From Saccharina japonica (taxonomy: Eukaryota; Sar; Phaeophyceae; Laminariales; Laminariaceae), in NCBI GenBank assembly GCA_008828725.1, contig MEHQ01000692.1, positions 1 to 64,000 on the forward strand: DNA of 64,000 nucleotides, given 5' to 3'. A program made the position numbers and the translations under genes. The notes beneath the pieces were generated by a model that saw only the letters and a program-made list of their open reading frames with translations, searched no databases and had not been told where the DNA came from. Positions 31,901 through 45,800 of the stretch are shown here, one piece after another; position 1 is the stretch's first letter, and every line of letters starts with the position of its first letter.

Positions 31901-34900
31901 ATCAACTTCTTCCCAATTACTTTACTTGCTGTGGTCTTGACCAATTTATCCCATTCTTCTATTATCCTCGCTCCTGCATCATCTCTCTCTATATTGTTCT
32001 TTGTCGTACCTATGCTGTTTTTTTTTAACGGGGGGGGTCCGAGGTGAGGCAGGGCAGGGCAGGGCAGGGCAGTGTCTGAGGACGAGGCGGGGAATGAAAG
32101 TAAACTCATGTCTCATAAAATAGCGCCTGGTTGAATCCTAATATTCCATCCGAATGGACGCTATGTTTCGGTACACACAGTGGTGTGCAGCAGCACAGGA
32201 CACCTACCTGCTACGGGCAAGGGCCATAGTAAATAGAACCTACGGTGCAGACAAAAAACTATACGTTTACCTATTTTCACGAACAATATTTGGTCCTATT
32301 TACTATGGTCCGACGCGTGCTACGGTAGAGGTGTAGGGTATACCTTTTTTTGGCTGAATCGTTTTCTGAACGATCGGGCTCCTTAACCCAAATTCGTCGT
32401 TTTTTCGTTTTTGTGACGAATACTGTTTCAGAGGATGCTTCAGTCATTAGATTTTCGCATCCGGCAGCCCTTTTATTTTCCTCCAAAATCATGTTTTCGG
32501 TGAGGTATGACGCTCCTTAAGTGACCACCCTTAGAAGGCAGAAACATGGCCTGTATGCAGGTGCACCTCTATCGTAGCATGCTTCGTCCCCCCGCACTAC
32601 AATAATATACAGAAAATTTGGTCTAGACTGGTTTTCTTATTTGAGAAAGATTTTTCTTATTTGAGAAAGGGGTACCACTTTTAGGCCCATTTTTTTCTGA
32701 TCGGTTGTGCTTCTCACGTGAGTAACCACCGGATACTGTTATTATTTCGCTGGTTGGTGTGTTTTTGGACTACCGCATTGGAAGGTTTGGTCGCATTGCG
32801 CGAACGAATGTTTCCGAAGTCATGTTTCGGGTGAGATATTGAGCTCCGCATGTGAGCAGCTCAGAAAATTCTGCTACGCCCCTACCGTGGGATGACTCTG
32901 ATTTCTACACTGATTTCAACATAACGACTCTCGAATTTCTTATTTTTCTCTTCATCTCAGCCTGGCTTTCTTATCAGCCTGCTTCTTATTATTAATAGGT
33001 GTCCTGTACGTAAATACAGGGGTTCGCGTAAAAGTTGGGCCTCTTTTTTTCCTGGAATTTTATTTGAGATGTTTTGATTTTCGGTGGCCACCATAACATA
33101 CCGAAGAGCTCAAAATAAATAACCATATTTCCAGAAGCTCGACAAGCCAAACACAGCCGCTGGTATGGGCCTGCCGGGCGTGCCATGGCCGTACTGACGT
33201 AGAGGTGCTAGCGAGACCACTCCCGGCTCCACCGACCTCTCGTGGCGGAAGAGAAATGCTTCAATCTGGCGACGAGGCTTGTCGTTTCGAGCTCCATAAA
33301 ATCTGCAAAAATCGTCTGTGCCAGCTGCGCGTTCCCCAGGAAACGTTTCAGCACCCTCCGGCCGACGCCGGCGGGCGCAGGTTTCCCGCTCACACCAAGA
33401 CCCACGGGCACCTTTGTGCGTGTTTGCTTTTTTTTGTGCTTCAAGGCGTTTATCGAGGAAGGTGTGCGGTGAGTTGTACTCGTTCCTACCAGAAGCGAGT
33501 GGAATCGCGGCATACTTACCTGGGGGTTGCATGGCCATAGACCGTCTCATCGAGGGGGGGGGGGGGGTTCTTTCTTATTAATACATGGCGACTTCATCTA
33601 AACGTTGGTTTCCTGCTCACACCAAGACCCACGGGCACCTTTGTGCGTGTTTGCTTTTTTTTGTGCTTCGAGGCGTTTATCGAGGAATGTGTGCGGTGAG
33701 TTGTACTCGTTCCTACCAGAAGCGAGTGGAATCGCGGCATACTTACCCGGGGGTTGCATGGCCATAGACCCTCTCATCGAGGGGGGGGGGGGGATACTTC
33801 ATATTCATGCATGGCCGTGGTCGTATGACCATAGACCCTCGCATTCCTACAATGCCAGGACGGAGCACGTTGGGTTTCCACCGACCAGGAGACGACCATT
33901 CCCCTTGTGCGGAACAAAGGTTCTCCACCCCGCACAAATGATCTACTCGACCGCCAGCTTTGGTGACCGCCAAAAAAAAAGAACAAAAAAAAACGGCACC
34001 CTGGTTGTCTAGCTCACGCAGCGAGTGGCGTGTTTTACAGCGTCGTTGCCAACCTACGCCAACCCAACCTACAAATATATCATATATTTATATGACGAGG
34101 GGGGGGGTGATATTCCATGTTTTTAGACACCGGCGTTCACGCACCTGATATAGTACGCATGCCGCAGACTGAACGTGCTCCTGCACAGCCGCCAGCATGA
34201 GGACCTCCGACAGCACCTCCCGAGAGAACACCAAGGGTTTCAACTCCGTCAGGAGGCATACCTGTCCAGGGGAGAGAGTCAGCATGCCACCGCGGTGGGG
34301 GGGGGTCGCCTTTTCAGCCTTTGTTTTCGCCGCGATAAGCATTGCTTGTTGCTCAATTTACCGGGGGACACAGTAATCAGGACCAAATATGCTTAGCAAA
34401 AATACTGGAATGTATAGGCTTTTGAGTATGTCATGGGGCCCTGGTTACTATGCTCCCCTGGAATAGCATTGTTTTTCGTTCAATCTTGAGCAAAGTTCGC
34501 GCCCACTAGCAGTACGGTTATAATCATGTTGCTTGTGCCGGTGCCGTATGTACGACTCTCTTGTGCGTTATCTAACTCGGGCACCGATTTCGTACGATCC
34601 AATCCATCCTCCCAGTCACGCACGCAGTGAGTGGCCGTCGCTTTGCATAATCGCCCAACACTTTTTTTGTTTTTTGTTTTTTTTGCGTCTTTTTTTTTTT
34701 CACCATCTGAAGTCCTCAAGAGGGGGGTTAAGCTTTACTACTGTTTTTTACCAATAATAACGATGACCCTTACCATATTGTTATTCCATTTTCCACCTGA
34801 CAATGCTTCGTCTAGTTCTTACGAACTTGTTTCAATCGTACAACTCATCAATCATCAATCATCCCTGAATACTTGACATTAAACTTATACCAATAATGAT

Positions 34901-37900
34901 GCAGTCCCCCTTCTTATGGACGCCTCTTTTTTGCCGACTCCAAATACCGACATTTCACGAGTCAAATCTGAAATCCGCAGGGGAAAATTAAAGAAGAAAA
35001 ATAAAAAAACCGCCATTGAAATGTGGGTGGGGGTGATCACCGTCGTGAGCGCGTCGAGGGCGCATTGCTGCTGCTGTGCCCTTCCCCCCCTAAGGCATCG
35101 CATGATGGCGTCCAGCGGTCCCTGGGCCACGAAGGAGAGCCTGTCCCCCTGGGTTTCATCGCGCCGGGCAAATCATTTTCAGCAAAAATCGTGCAATAAC
35201 AAAAAAACGAAAACACATTTTCCTCTCAGCAAATAGAAACACGAGGGTAATATAAGTATACGTAGTAGTGTTATGGTATTGCTGGAATGATGTGGAATCG
35301 CTTGGTATATACCTGGTATCAGGTATTTGGATCGTATTGGTATTACTTGGAAGGCGTACTCGTACGTATCTCAGATGGGAACCAGGGGGGTTCCCAGATG
35401 CCCTTCCCCTTTTGTCTCAGTCTTTCATCACGCAAAGGGAAATAAAGCTGCTCTTCTTCTATCTCTAAGCAAACAACACACGTGAGTACCAACGAGTACC
35501 CGTTCCATAGGCTGACCTGGCTAGGGATACCCTGTCCCTTACAATAGGTTTATCACACAAGTGAAATGCTAACGTACCGGGCACGAGAACAAACAATTAA
35601 ATGGACACTGGTGAAGGAATTTTTTGGAGTATATATATATATATGTAAGGTACAGGGTGGAGTATATATATATATACACTGCTGTGTGGTGGCTGGTTAT
35701 TTACTTGTTTCCGTATAACTTGTTAAATTAGTCCATACTATATTCAAGACAACTCTACATGATGTTGACGACTGTAAGAATACGTGCATGAAAAAAAAAA
35801 AAACATGTTCCCAAGCAAAGAACGACTACAAGATTTACGGGGGGGGGCATAGTAAAGAGGACCACGTATTGTTAGTAAATATAGGGGAATATATAGGCTT
35901 TTCTGTGTACCGTGGTCCCGCGTGATATAAAAACAACCATTATTTTATTTATAGTGTGTCCCAAGAACAAACACCAGCCGTATAATTGCACGTACGTGCT
36001 GGGCTGTTCGGATCTGCACGTACTTTTGCACCATCTCTACCCTTGCTCCCACCCGGGCCTGATCCCACTCGGATATGATCCCATTTGGCACCCTGCTCCC
36101 ACCGACAAGGTGCAGAAATATAATCAGCCCTCCGCAGGAGCCGCCGGAGGCCCACCTGGCACCTCGATCCCATTTGGTACCCATGTAGGCCATACATATC
36201 TACAACAACTCCTGCCATACATATAACCGTATTGAAAGTACGTGCAAATTCGAATAGCCCGGCACGTACGTGCACGTTCTACGGAGCCGATAAAAAACAC
36301 GTCTCCCTGGTTCCCCAGGTATTGAAACGAAGCGGATAGGTCAACGTACGGCCGTATACGGTACCGACGTCCCAAATATCCCGCCGTTCAGGCGGGGGGG
36401 GGGGGTGTCATCAAAGGTGGGCGTGCTATGACATCATGCGTGTTATACGGTTGTACGTAATTGACGTATTACATCACACCTGGTACTTGTGGAGGATAGG
36501 GTACGTATATAGAACATCGTCAACTTCCACCAGCCGTATAATTGCACGTACGTGCTGGGCTGTTCGGATCTGCGCTTACTTTTGCACAATATTTACCCTT
36601 GCTATCACCCGGACCTGATCCCACCCGGATCTGGCACCCTGCTCCCACCCACAAGGTGCAGAAATATAATCAGCCCTCCGCAGGAGCCGCCGGAGGCCCA
36701 CCTGGCACCTCGATCCCATTTGGTACACATGTAGGCCATACATATCTACAACAACTCCTGCTATACATATAACCGTATTGAATGTACGTGCAAATTCGAA
36801 TAGCCTGGCACGTACGTGCAAGTTATCCGTCGCTGAAGAACAAGTTGTTTTTCACTATAAATAAAATAATGGTTGTTTACGAAGTTGAAACGTAGGACGT
36901 TTTCTCGAGCAAACAAAACAACTATAAAAACGACAGAAAGGTGTTAGACTGTACGCATAGGTTTCCTTGGTTTCCATGGTCTTCTGCCTTTGGGAGTTTT
37001 ATGAGTGATCAACGCTGAAGATCATGCTGCACATTGTCGGATGGCAAAGATAACAATAATAATAAAAACACCTCCCCCCCCCCGTCAACACCCCTCCCCC
37101 CCCCTGCAGCTAAGCGAATGCGAACAGAGGTTTCCATTTAATGCGTACACGCTTTATATTGTTTTCGCTATTGGGCTGTGGAGGGGAGATGGGAAAAAAA
37201 AACGGGGATTTTTCTTGTGGGATAATGTGCAAGACGATTATAGGTAGTCTACGCATTTAGCAAGGAAATAAAAACAGGTTTTAGCAAGGAAAAATAAAAA
37301 CTACGATATATTCTCCGGTGGAAGAAGGATATAAATACCCACGAAATGCATGTAATATATATATATACTATAATAGCAATTCAACACTTCATCCTAGATA
37401 CTCGTACAATTTTTTTTTGATAAAAAACAGTCGACATGTTGGCTACGAATCGAATACCACTATAAGTAGGTTAGCATGCTCAATTTATTTCCGTGCAATC
37501 CTAACTAACGGAGGGTTCATCCGAAAAAAATCCCCCCTCAAGTACGTATGATCTATCTATTTCTGTGCAATCCTATAACGAACGGAGGGGTGATCCGAAA
37601 AACAAAAAAAAAACTTCCAAAAATAATTTCGCTCTCGGGATTGCATGGCCTGCTCGTATATACATTTTTTGAGCCATACCATACCTCGCTGTCGTTGGCA
37701 ATCCTGGACAGTTCGAGCACCAGCTGGCTGAGCGATCCCGTCATGTGCGGATCATCTCCCGCTCCGATCGGAACGCTGTTTACATATAGCGATGCGAGGC
37801 CGGACCGGAAGGGGTGGGGAGGGGGCGCACTCGAATGTTGCTTGCCTCGCTGTAGGCATTCGGCCGTTGATCACGCATCCCTTTCGAGACGGAGCAAGCA

Positions 37901-40900
37901 CCGTTCCTACTCCTGATAAGAGACGCCTCCAACATTTTGGGCGCTCACTTCGTACGTTTTTTTTTTCCTTCATATTTTAGCTATTGTAGAAGCCTTTTTT
38001 TTTGCCTATGTTATTCCCTTCCTCTTTCGCCGTCTGTCTGTGGGGACGGTACTCGATACTCGTTCATGGCCATGGTCGTATTGACCATAGACCCTCGCGT
38101 CCCTAAATGTTTTGTTTTTTGTTTCCATCCCATTTATTATCTTCGCCCGTCTTTTCTCTCTCCTCCCTATTGATAGTCGTAACTCAGATCCGGGGTCATA
38201 AAGTAGGCTCTTCTCCCTCCTCCCCCACTACGGTACGATACACGCCTTGCATTTCTACCGCGCTTATGCTTCAGCCCCTTCTTCCCCTCGTCAATTCGCA
38301 TCAAATTGCGCCTACCCACGCTGCTAAACTACAATGCCGGGACGGAGCACGCCGGGTTTCCACCGACCAGGCAGGCATTGCTTGTTGGGCCAAGCGTGAA
38401 GCGACGCGAGTTGTTCGTTCGACAACGAACCGTCGTGTGAAGGATGGGCTGGATCCTTTTGCTACGTAAGAACCGCTTGGGTGGCGGAACCTTGTGTTTA
38501 CTTTCTTAAGCGTCGAATTTTGTGGCGGGGGGTCTACAGTTCTTTGTATAGCCGGTATGCCATGACCACGAAACATATACCACGACATAAACGAAAGAAA
38601 ACAACACAAAAAAAAAAACAGAACAGAACGTCACAAAACGGCACAAAACGCAGCTAAAGCAAAAAAAAAAAGACAGACAAACAAACAAACAAACAAACAA
38701 ACAAAAAGCAAAAGAAAGAAGCAAAAACCAAAACCAAAACAAAACAAACCAAAACCAAACCCAAAACCGAACCCAAAGCAAAGCAAAGCAAAACAAAACA
38801 AAATACCCGTAGAACGAAACAAAACAAAACAAAATCAGAACCAAAACCGAAACAAAAACCAAAACCAAAACCAAAACCAAAACCAAAACCAAAACCAAAA
38901 ACAAGAACAAAACCCACCCAACCGACCGACCTGTTGATGTGGGCGAGAGCCCCAGCATGCAAAGCCCTTCGCCCGTACCCCCTCGCAGCAAGATGCGCGA
39001 ACATCGAAAGGCATGTCCTCGCCACATCCATAGCCACCTCTAGCTTCTCCTAACCACGTGTGGGGATTATATCGAAGGGAGGGAGGAGAGGAGGGAAGAG
39101 GGAGCGAGGCACGGAGGGACCGGGAGGGCCCGGAGAGGCGAGGAGGAAGGGCAGGGAGGGAGAGGGGAGGGCAGGAGACGATGCGAGGCGAGGCGACGAG
39201 GAGCAGAAGAGGGAGGGAGGGTAGGAAGGGACGGGTGGTGGGAAGGGAAGGGAGGGAGGGAGGCAAGGTCAGGGCACATTTTTGTGTTCATTGTGTGCTT
39301 CAAGAGGCGTGGCGTGGGGTGGGGTGGGCTGGAGCGGAGGGGGTGGGCGTGGGAAGGGGCAGGGGGGTAGTCGGCTCCACCTGTGACAAAGAGTTTTGCG
39401 CAAACGCTGTAACAACGGGCTCGTGCCTTCCAAGCGATTGATGTGCAGGGGTGGGGGGTGGGGGTGGGGGAGGAGGAGGAGGGCACTGACTACCACGGAC
39501 AAAGGACTTATCAAATACCTGTACCGGTACAGGTAGTACGTACCTGTCCTGACGAAAGAGTATGAATTCAACTGAGAATACGCAGAAAACACAACTTTTG
39601 ATCGGGTGGGGGATTGGTGGGTATTCGACCCATACTGTTTCAGCCTTTCCGTTCCGAATGCATAATACCCTACACATTGTCGGAAGGCCAGCAATAACAT
39701 AATAAATATTGAAACTTGATCCAAAGTATTATCCCTAGGTTATTATCACCCCCGAGCTATACAAATAGCCACACCGTCCGTAGACAGGCCTCTAGAGCGG
39801 GAAAATGGCCGCCTCCCCACGGCCAGCCTGCCGTCTACCAGAAGTCGAGCAATGAATACTACTTTGGTCATACTCCCACCTCGGAAAAATTTCCCTCCAG
39901 CAGCTCCTTCCTTCTCCTTCCTCCAGCCCCCCCGCCCGACGCGGCCGACATATCCCTGCCCCCCCCCCCCCCCCCCTCCCGCATCCCCTCTCCGGGGCTG
40001 TCTGACTGCGCCGGGCGGGTCACCACCACGAATGCTAGTCGCGGTAGTACCATTTCGCTTTTTGGATGTTGATGTTGCTGGTGGTGGTGGTGATGTTGAA
40101 GTTGGAGTTGAAGTTGAAGTTGAAGTTGTCCACTGGGGCAGCAACACGCCTTCTATCTCTTGTCGTTGCCGGAAGTAGTTCTGGCAGCCGTGGACGAACG
40201 CCGCAACCTCGTTGAAGCACAGGCTTACCAGAGCTTCGAACAACCCCTTTTTTGTTTTTGTTTTTTTTCCAGGAGAGTTGTTAATAGCATCGGGGTGCGA
40301 CGGGGGCGGGGAGGGCGGAAGAAGGGGTGTACTCGTTAGCCGCATGTCATGCATGGAAATATAGTCGTATATATGACCAGAATAGACCCTCACACCCCTT
40401 CGAGGCCGCGACGGAGAACGTCGGGTTTTCACCGACCAGGGAGGCATTACTTGCACCAAGCGCACAGCGCTGGGGGGGGGGCGTGGTGAGGCCAGCGGGG
40501 GCGGGGGCGGGGTCTGTGCATGTGAAAGGTGTGTGCATGTGTTTTTTTTTCTTTCAGAATACAGTTAGTACGCCTCGTCCCGCAAAGTAAATAAATACTC
40601 CGGGGGGAGTTTACTAGCATGATTACCGTTTCTTACGGGAGTCGACGGTGCGGCTCGGAAAAAAACAAACGCCAACGTTTACGCATGATACGTACGTACG
40701 ATAATTGGTGTGTCACGACGCACCTCGTCGATCACTCGCTTCTCACACCGCTGGCTGTTCGCCATGCGCTGCAAGGCTTGCAGCATGGCCAATCTTCAAA
40801 TGAATAAACGTACATGATGAGCAGATGGACCACAGCACAGCAGCAGCAGCAGCAGCAACAGCAGTTGACGAGATAGGCACAAAAAGGATCAAGGACGACG

Positions 40901-42824
40901 ACAGCAAGCAGAGAAGAAAAACCAGCAGCAGCAGCAGCAGCAGCAGCACACGGAGCAAATAAAGATGATATGTACATAGCACTCAAGGACCACAATAAGC
41001 AAGAACGAGCGAAGCGCATATGGATGTGTTTAATTGAGGTACGGAGGAGTCAAACCCTCCCCCCCCCCCCCCTCCCGCCCCGCCCTCCCTCCGTTTCGAA
41101 AGCGATGCGTGGTTAACGGTTAAATGAGTAAGGCCAGCAACAAATGAGTACGCCGCGCCCCCCCCCCCCCTACCCCCGCCCCAATCCCGCCTCAAACAAG
41201 AAGGAGAAAACAAAAGCGACAATGTATTCATGCTCCAATATACTAACAAAACGGAATGGCGCGTCCAAAGGTTGGACGCGTGTCTCTACTAGGAGTATCA
41301 CTTTCCCTAAATATAATCAACGTTTGTATATTAATAGGTAATCAAAACGTGGCTTATATATACAGTTTTTTTTCAGAGAGTGGAGGGAAACGAAAGTGCT
41401 ACGTATTACATAGTCGTAAGGTATAGAACGAGAAAAATTGCAACACAAAAAAAAAAAATCTCGACGATTTTGGGTTAAGGAACCCCCGCCCGTCCTCGTC
41501 CTTCCGAAAACAGTTATGCCAAAAAAAGGTATACCCTATGATACACCTCTATCGTAGCATGACTCCGTGGTCGATAGCCTAACGACCAACGCAAGCAAAC
41601 AAATGAGTGCGCTCCCGCCGCGGGCGAGAAATGCCTGCCTGGTCGATGAAAACCCGACGTGCTCCGTACTCGGCATTTGCATATATAGGGATGCCAGGGT
41701 CTACGTATGGCCATACGACTACGCCCATGCGTGGCATGCGGCTAATGAGGCGCACCCTCCCGAACGCCCCCCTCCCCCCCCCTACTATCTCCTCCATCCC
41801 GATATAAGGCGTGATTTAAGCACGCCAATAGAAAGGGGTGTCATATTCTTCGTTGTTTTTAGGGGGCTGTTAGCTTGCCGGGTCGGGTCGGGCCGGGTCG
41901 GGTCGGGTCGGGTCGGGTCGGGTCGGGTTGACCAAAAACTCCGACCCCGACCCAACGCATGGAATTTTAAAGACCTCCTAAACTTTATCATTCGATTCTT
42001 CACACGGTTCGTATCCCAAGCCCTCATGATTCATCGGCAGAAATGTCACACAAGTGAGCCCGACCCGACCCAACCCGACCCAACCCGACCCGACCCTTGA
42101 GATGCTGAATACATCCTGAATCGTCCCGACCCGACCCGTCCCGACCCGAATCGACCTGACTCGACCCGACCCGACCCGACCCAACCGACCCGACCCGACC
42201 AACCTGACCCGACCGACCCGACCCGGACCCGACGCCGACTCCGTCCCGAACCACGACTCGACTACTGAACTCGACCCGACGCCGACCCCACCACGACCGC
42301 ACCCGACCGACCAGACCAGACCCAGACCCCGTACCCGACCCGACCCGTCTCGTCCCGACCCGACCCGACCCGACCCGACCCGACCCGACCCGACCCGACC
42401 CGACCCTGTCCGACCAGTGCGATGTTGAAAAGCTCCTGATCCGACCCGGGTCGGGTGAGGTCATGGCCAGAGTCATGGCCCGAAAATTGGGCTGGTGTTT
42501 TTTGTTTTAATGTATTTTGGTGAGGGGGACTTGTGTTCTGACCTATTTTGAAGCGACAACCTCCGCTCTGGCAGCACTTTGATCAGGTAGCCGGAGAGCC
42601 CGAGATCTGCCAGCTCTGAACAAGCCTCCTCGTCACTAGAAACCTTCGTGAAATACGCTATGCACAGCATTTCCTGCTCCCCCATGACATGGCCGAGAGA
42701 TAAGGAGGGAGGGAGGCAGAGAGAGAGAGAAAGTGATACGGTAGATAAGAAGAAAGAGAGATAGAGAGAGAGGGAGAGAGAGAGATAGATAGAGAGAGGT
42801 ACAGAGAAGGAGAAGGAGAGAGAA

Positions 42825-42855
<31 letters not shown>

Positions 42856-45800
42856 GAAGAGCGGGGGAGAGGTAGAAACTAAATGAGCTCGTTTTTGGAG
42901 ACTACTTTACAGTCGAAACTAAATGAGCTCGTGGAACAACCAAGTGAGGGGCAAACCTGTAAAAAACCGAAAAAAGAAAAACACGACAACAACGAAAAAA
43001 ACACAAACGACACATGACGACCAAGATCCCAACGACGGGTACGCATGTACAAGGGTGGGACCGAAACTGGGCCGAGTCCTGCAGGACAGGCGACATGGCA
43101 ACCTATGGTGTTTGATTGGGTGAGTGTGAGTTCGCGCGATTGCCACACTTCCCGGAGAGATACCCCCCCCCCCCCCCCGGGGCAGGTGTACTCATTTGTT
43201 GCTCGCCTTAGTCGTTTGACCATTGACCACGCATCCCTTTCGAGACGGAGCACCGTTTCTACTCCTAACCGAGACACTTCCAACAGTTTAGGGCGCTCAT
43301 TACGTTGTTTCCGTAGATTACATGGACGCTTTTTGCTAATCTCATCCCCTTTCTGTTTCGCCGCGTCCGACCACCATCTATTTCTTAGGAGGGGTGGTTA
43401 TGTTCCCAGGCTGAGGTCGGGCCGGCACACACTCGCGTGTCAGAGGTGTAGCGGTAGCCAAACTCTCTTTTGACTACGTAGACATTATCGAGTAATAATA
43501 CTCTTGACTAAAAAAAAAGAAAGAACATTTGGTCCGAACTTTTCAAGATTTTCTTGTTCACCCATTGGCATGCCGGTGGTCTAGCTGGTAGCCACGAAGC
43601 CTGTAGGCCCGGATGTCGAGGGTTCGATTCTCCCCATGGAGGTTTTTATTCTCAAATGACACCGTCTGTCGAGAGCGCATATTATAGCGTGGGTAAGACA
43701 AAATTCGACGAGAGTTGACGAGGGAAGAAAGTGCTGAAATCTTCTCGCGAAAAAAGCAAGGCAAGAACCGTAGTGGGGGAGGAGGGAGAGGAGCCTACTT
43801 TGTGACCCCGGATCTGAGTTACGACTAGGGAGGGAGAAAGACGGAAGTGCGAAGATAATAAATGGGATGGACAAAAAAAAAAAAATAGATAGGCCTGGAC
43901 CCGAACATTTTGTCCGAACTGTTTAGCCCCTTAAGGACTGGTCCCACGAACATGGGGGAAAATTACTCGGAATTAGTGTGGGACATTTTGTTTCAGTTCT
44001 GTATGGGTCAAGGTAGCTGTTCACCCATTATTAGGCATTACTTAAGTAGTAGTCATAAAATACAGGCCTGACGGACGGACCTCTTTCCCCTGCCGCGATT
44101 TTTCACCTCTTGTTCTGTAGCGGGCTCGTCGCCCTCCTCCAAGAGGCAGAGCAGGAATCGGACGATGTCGGCATCCATGAGGCTCTTCGCGCTGGTGTGG
44201 GGGCTTCTCGACAGCCCGCGCACGACCCTGGCCGCAGTCCTGTACGGACGTACGCACGCACGACGCGCGTGCCACACGATGAAGGTGCGTATCACTTTTT
44301 TGGCTGAATCGTTTTCTGAACGATCGAGGTTCTTCACCCCAAATCGGCAGACTTCCATTTCAGTCGATATAGTGTGGTAGCATATGGACGTTGAGATCCA
44401 TACGTATCTATTGTGATGTGCAGTCACTACGCACTGATACGAGTATATGAGTATCTTAGTCTAGATATTCGGGTTACTGCAATATGCGGATAGATTACGA
44501 GTTTGTCTTACTCACTCGTTCGTAGTGCGCCACATTGTATGTCCCAAGCATCTCCATCAGGAACGATGCTGAGAACGTTGCTAGAACGTTCCTCGTATAA
44601 CGTTGTAGAGAACATTACAGGGAACAGTACCAACTAACACAGCCTCGACACACGCGTCATTCTTTCATAGTGTTGCAATATTTCATTTTGTGCTCACGAG
44701 GCCGTGGGATTGGTCCATCGGGTATTCATATTAATAGCACTTTTTATTTTGTTTCCCCTCCGAAATCAGTTTTTAGACTACTGCGGGTATTGAGGTATGG
44801 GATTGGTTCATCGGAGGTATTTTAGCACTTTTGTTTCGCTCCAAAATCACTTTTTAGACTACTGCAGGTATTGAGGCATGATGGAAGCTCCTCGAGCGAG
44901 GAGCCTTCGAAAAATGTACTGCCTGTATGCAGGTGCCAACCAGCCGACCGAGAGAGATTTTCGAAGAAAAACAGAAGAGAAGGGGGCGATTTGCAGAAAA
45001 ATGTTTCCGTTTCCGTTTCCGTTTCCGTTTCCGTTTTCGTTTTCGTTTTCGTAAGCATCGCCGGAATGCAGGAAGGAAAACACACACATAAATGGAGTAC
45101 TCGTATGATATGGGTACTACTACTGCTGTAGTACGTAATTGACTGAGTCAAAATGGTTGGAGGAGGGGAGGAGGGTCAAAATGGTTGGAGAGGGGGGAGG
45201 AAGGAGGAGGAGGAGGAGGAGGAGCGGCGATTTGCAGAAAATGTTTCTGTTTCCGTTTCCGTTTTTGTGCATACGTAAGCTTCACCGGAATGCAGGAAGG
45301 AAACACACACAAATGACGTAAGATATGGGTATATACTACTCTGCAGTACGTAATTGACAGGGTCAAAATGGTTGGAGGGGGGGAGGAGGGTCAAAATGGT
45401 TGGAGAGGGGGGAGGAAGGAGGAGGCGTGAACGAACGGGTTCACGGCGCTGCCTTTTCTGCTATGAATAGCTTGCTGTGCTTTTGTGGTATCCAGTAGGC
45501 TGTGAAGAGGTGGGGGTGTTGCGGTAGAGGTGGGGGGGCGAGAGAACCACGAAGGTATTGCCGACTTGCCTCGCCTGTTGGAGGGGATAGGGTTGGCGGT
45601 GTAGACGACGAGCACATGGGGAGGTGCTTGGAGGCTGGGACTCCGAGTGCGGAGTGCAACGGGGAGGGGTTTGGGGGGGGTAAGCTGGAGTGTGTGCTAG
45701 GGGCGGGTGGTGTGTAAGGGGAGGGGAGGGGGGGGGTGGGGGGGGGGCACAGCAACTTTTGCGCTGTTGCACCTATAACAGTAGCGAGCGGCGCCGGTGG

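Larger units (their letters stand above)
35141..37684. other. Intron(s) rich in MITEs; an ARM exon is missing here
   Basis: Holds TA-repeat patches (35,630-35,675), a CATAGTA-type MITE (35845-35930) and two CACGTACGTGC MITEs. It also has an AAT-tailed repeat (36955-37066) and C runs (37,073-37,105). Phase bookkeeping needs an exon in this interval (phase 0 in, 2 out). None is convincing by eye. Confidence 0.5.

Noticed and set aside
38506-39037. Phe/Gly/Val-rich minus-strand frames suggesting a membrane protein
   Set aside because: They come from the AAAAC/CCAAAA satellite. Only the 38931-39043 part is an exon, and that in ARM style.
43563-43640. A tRNA gene
   Set aside because: A- and B-box-like words are present, but the arms do not close a full cloverleaf by eye and a SINE body follows directly. 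It is the head of a SINE.
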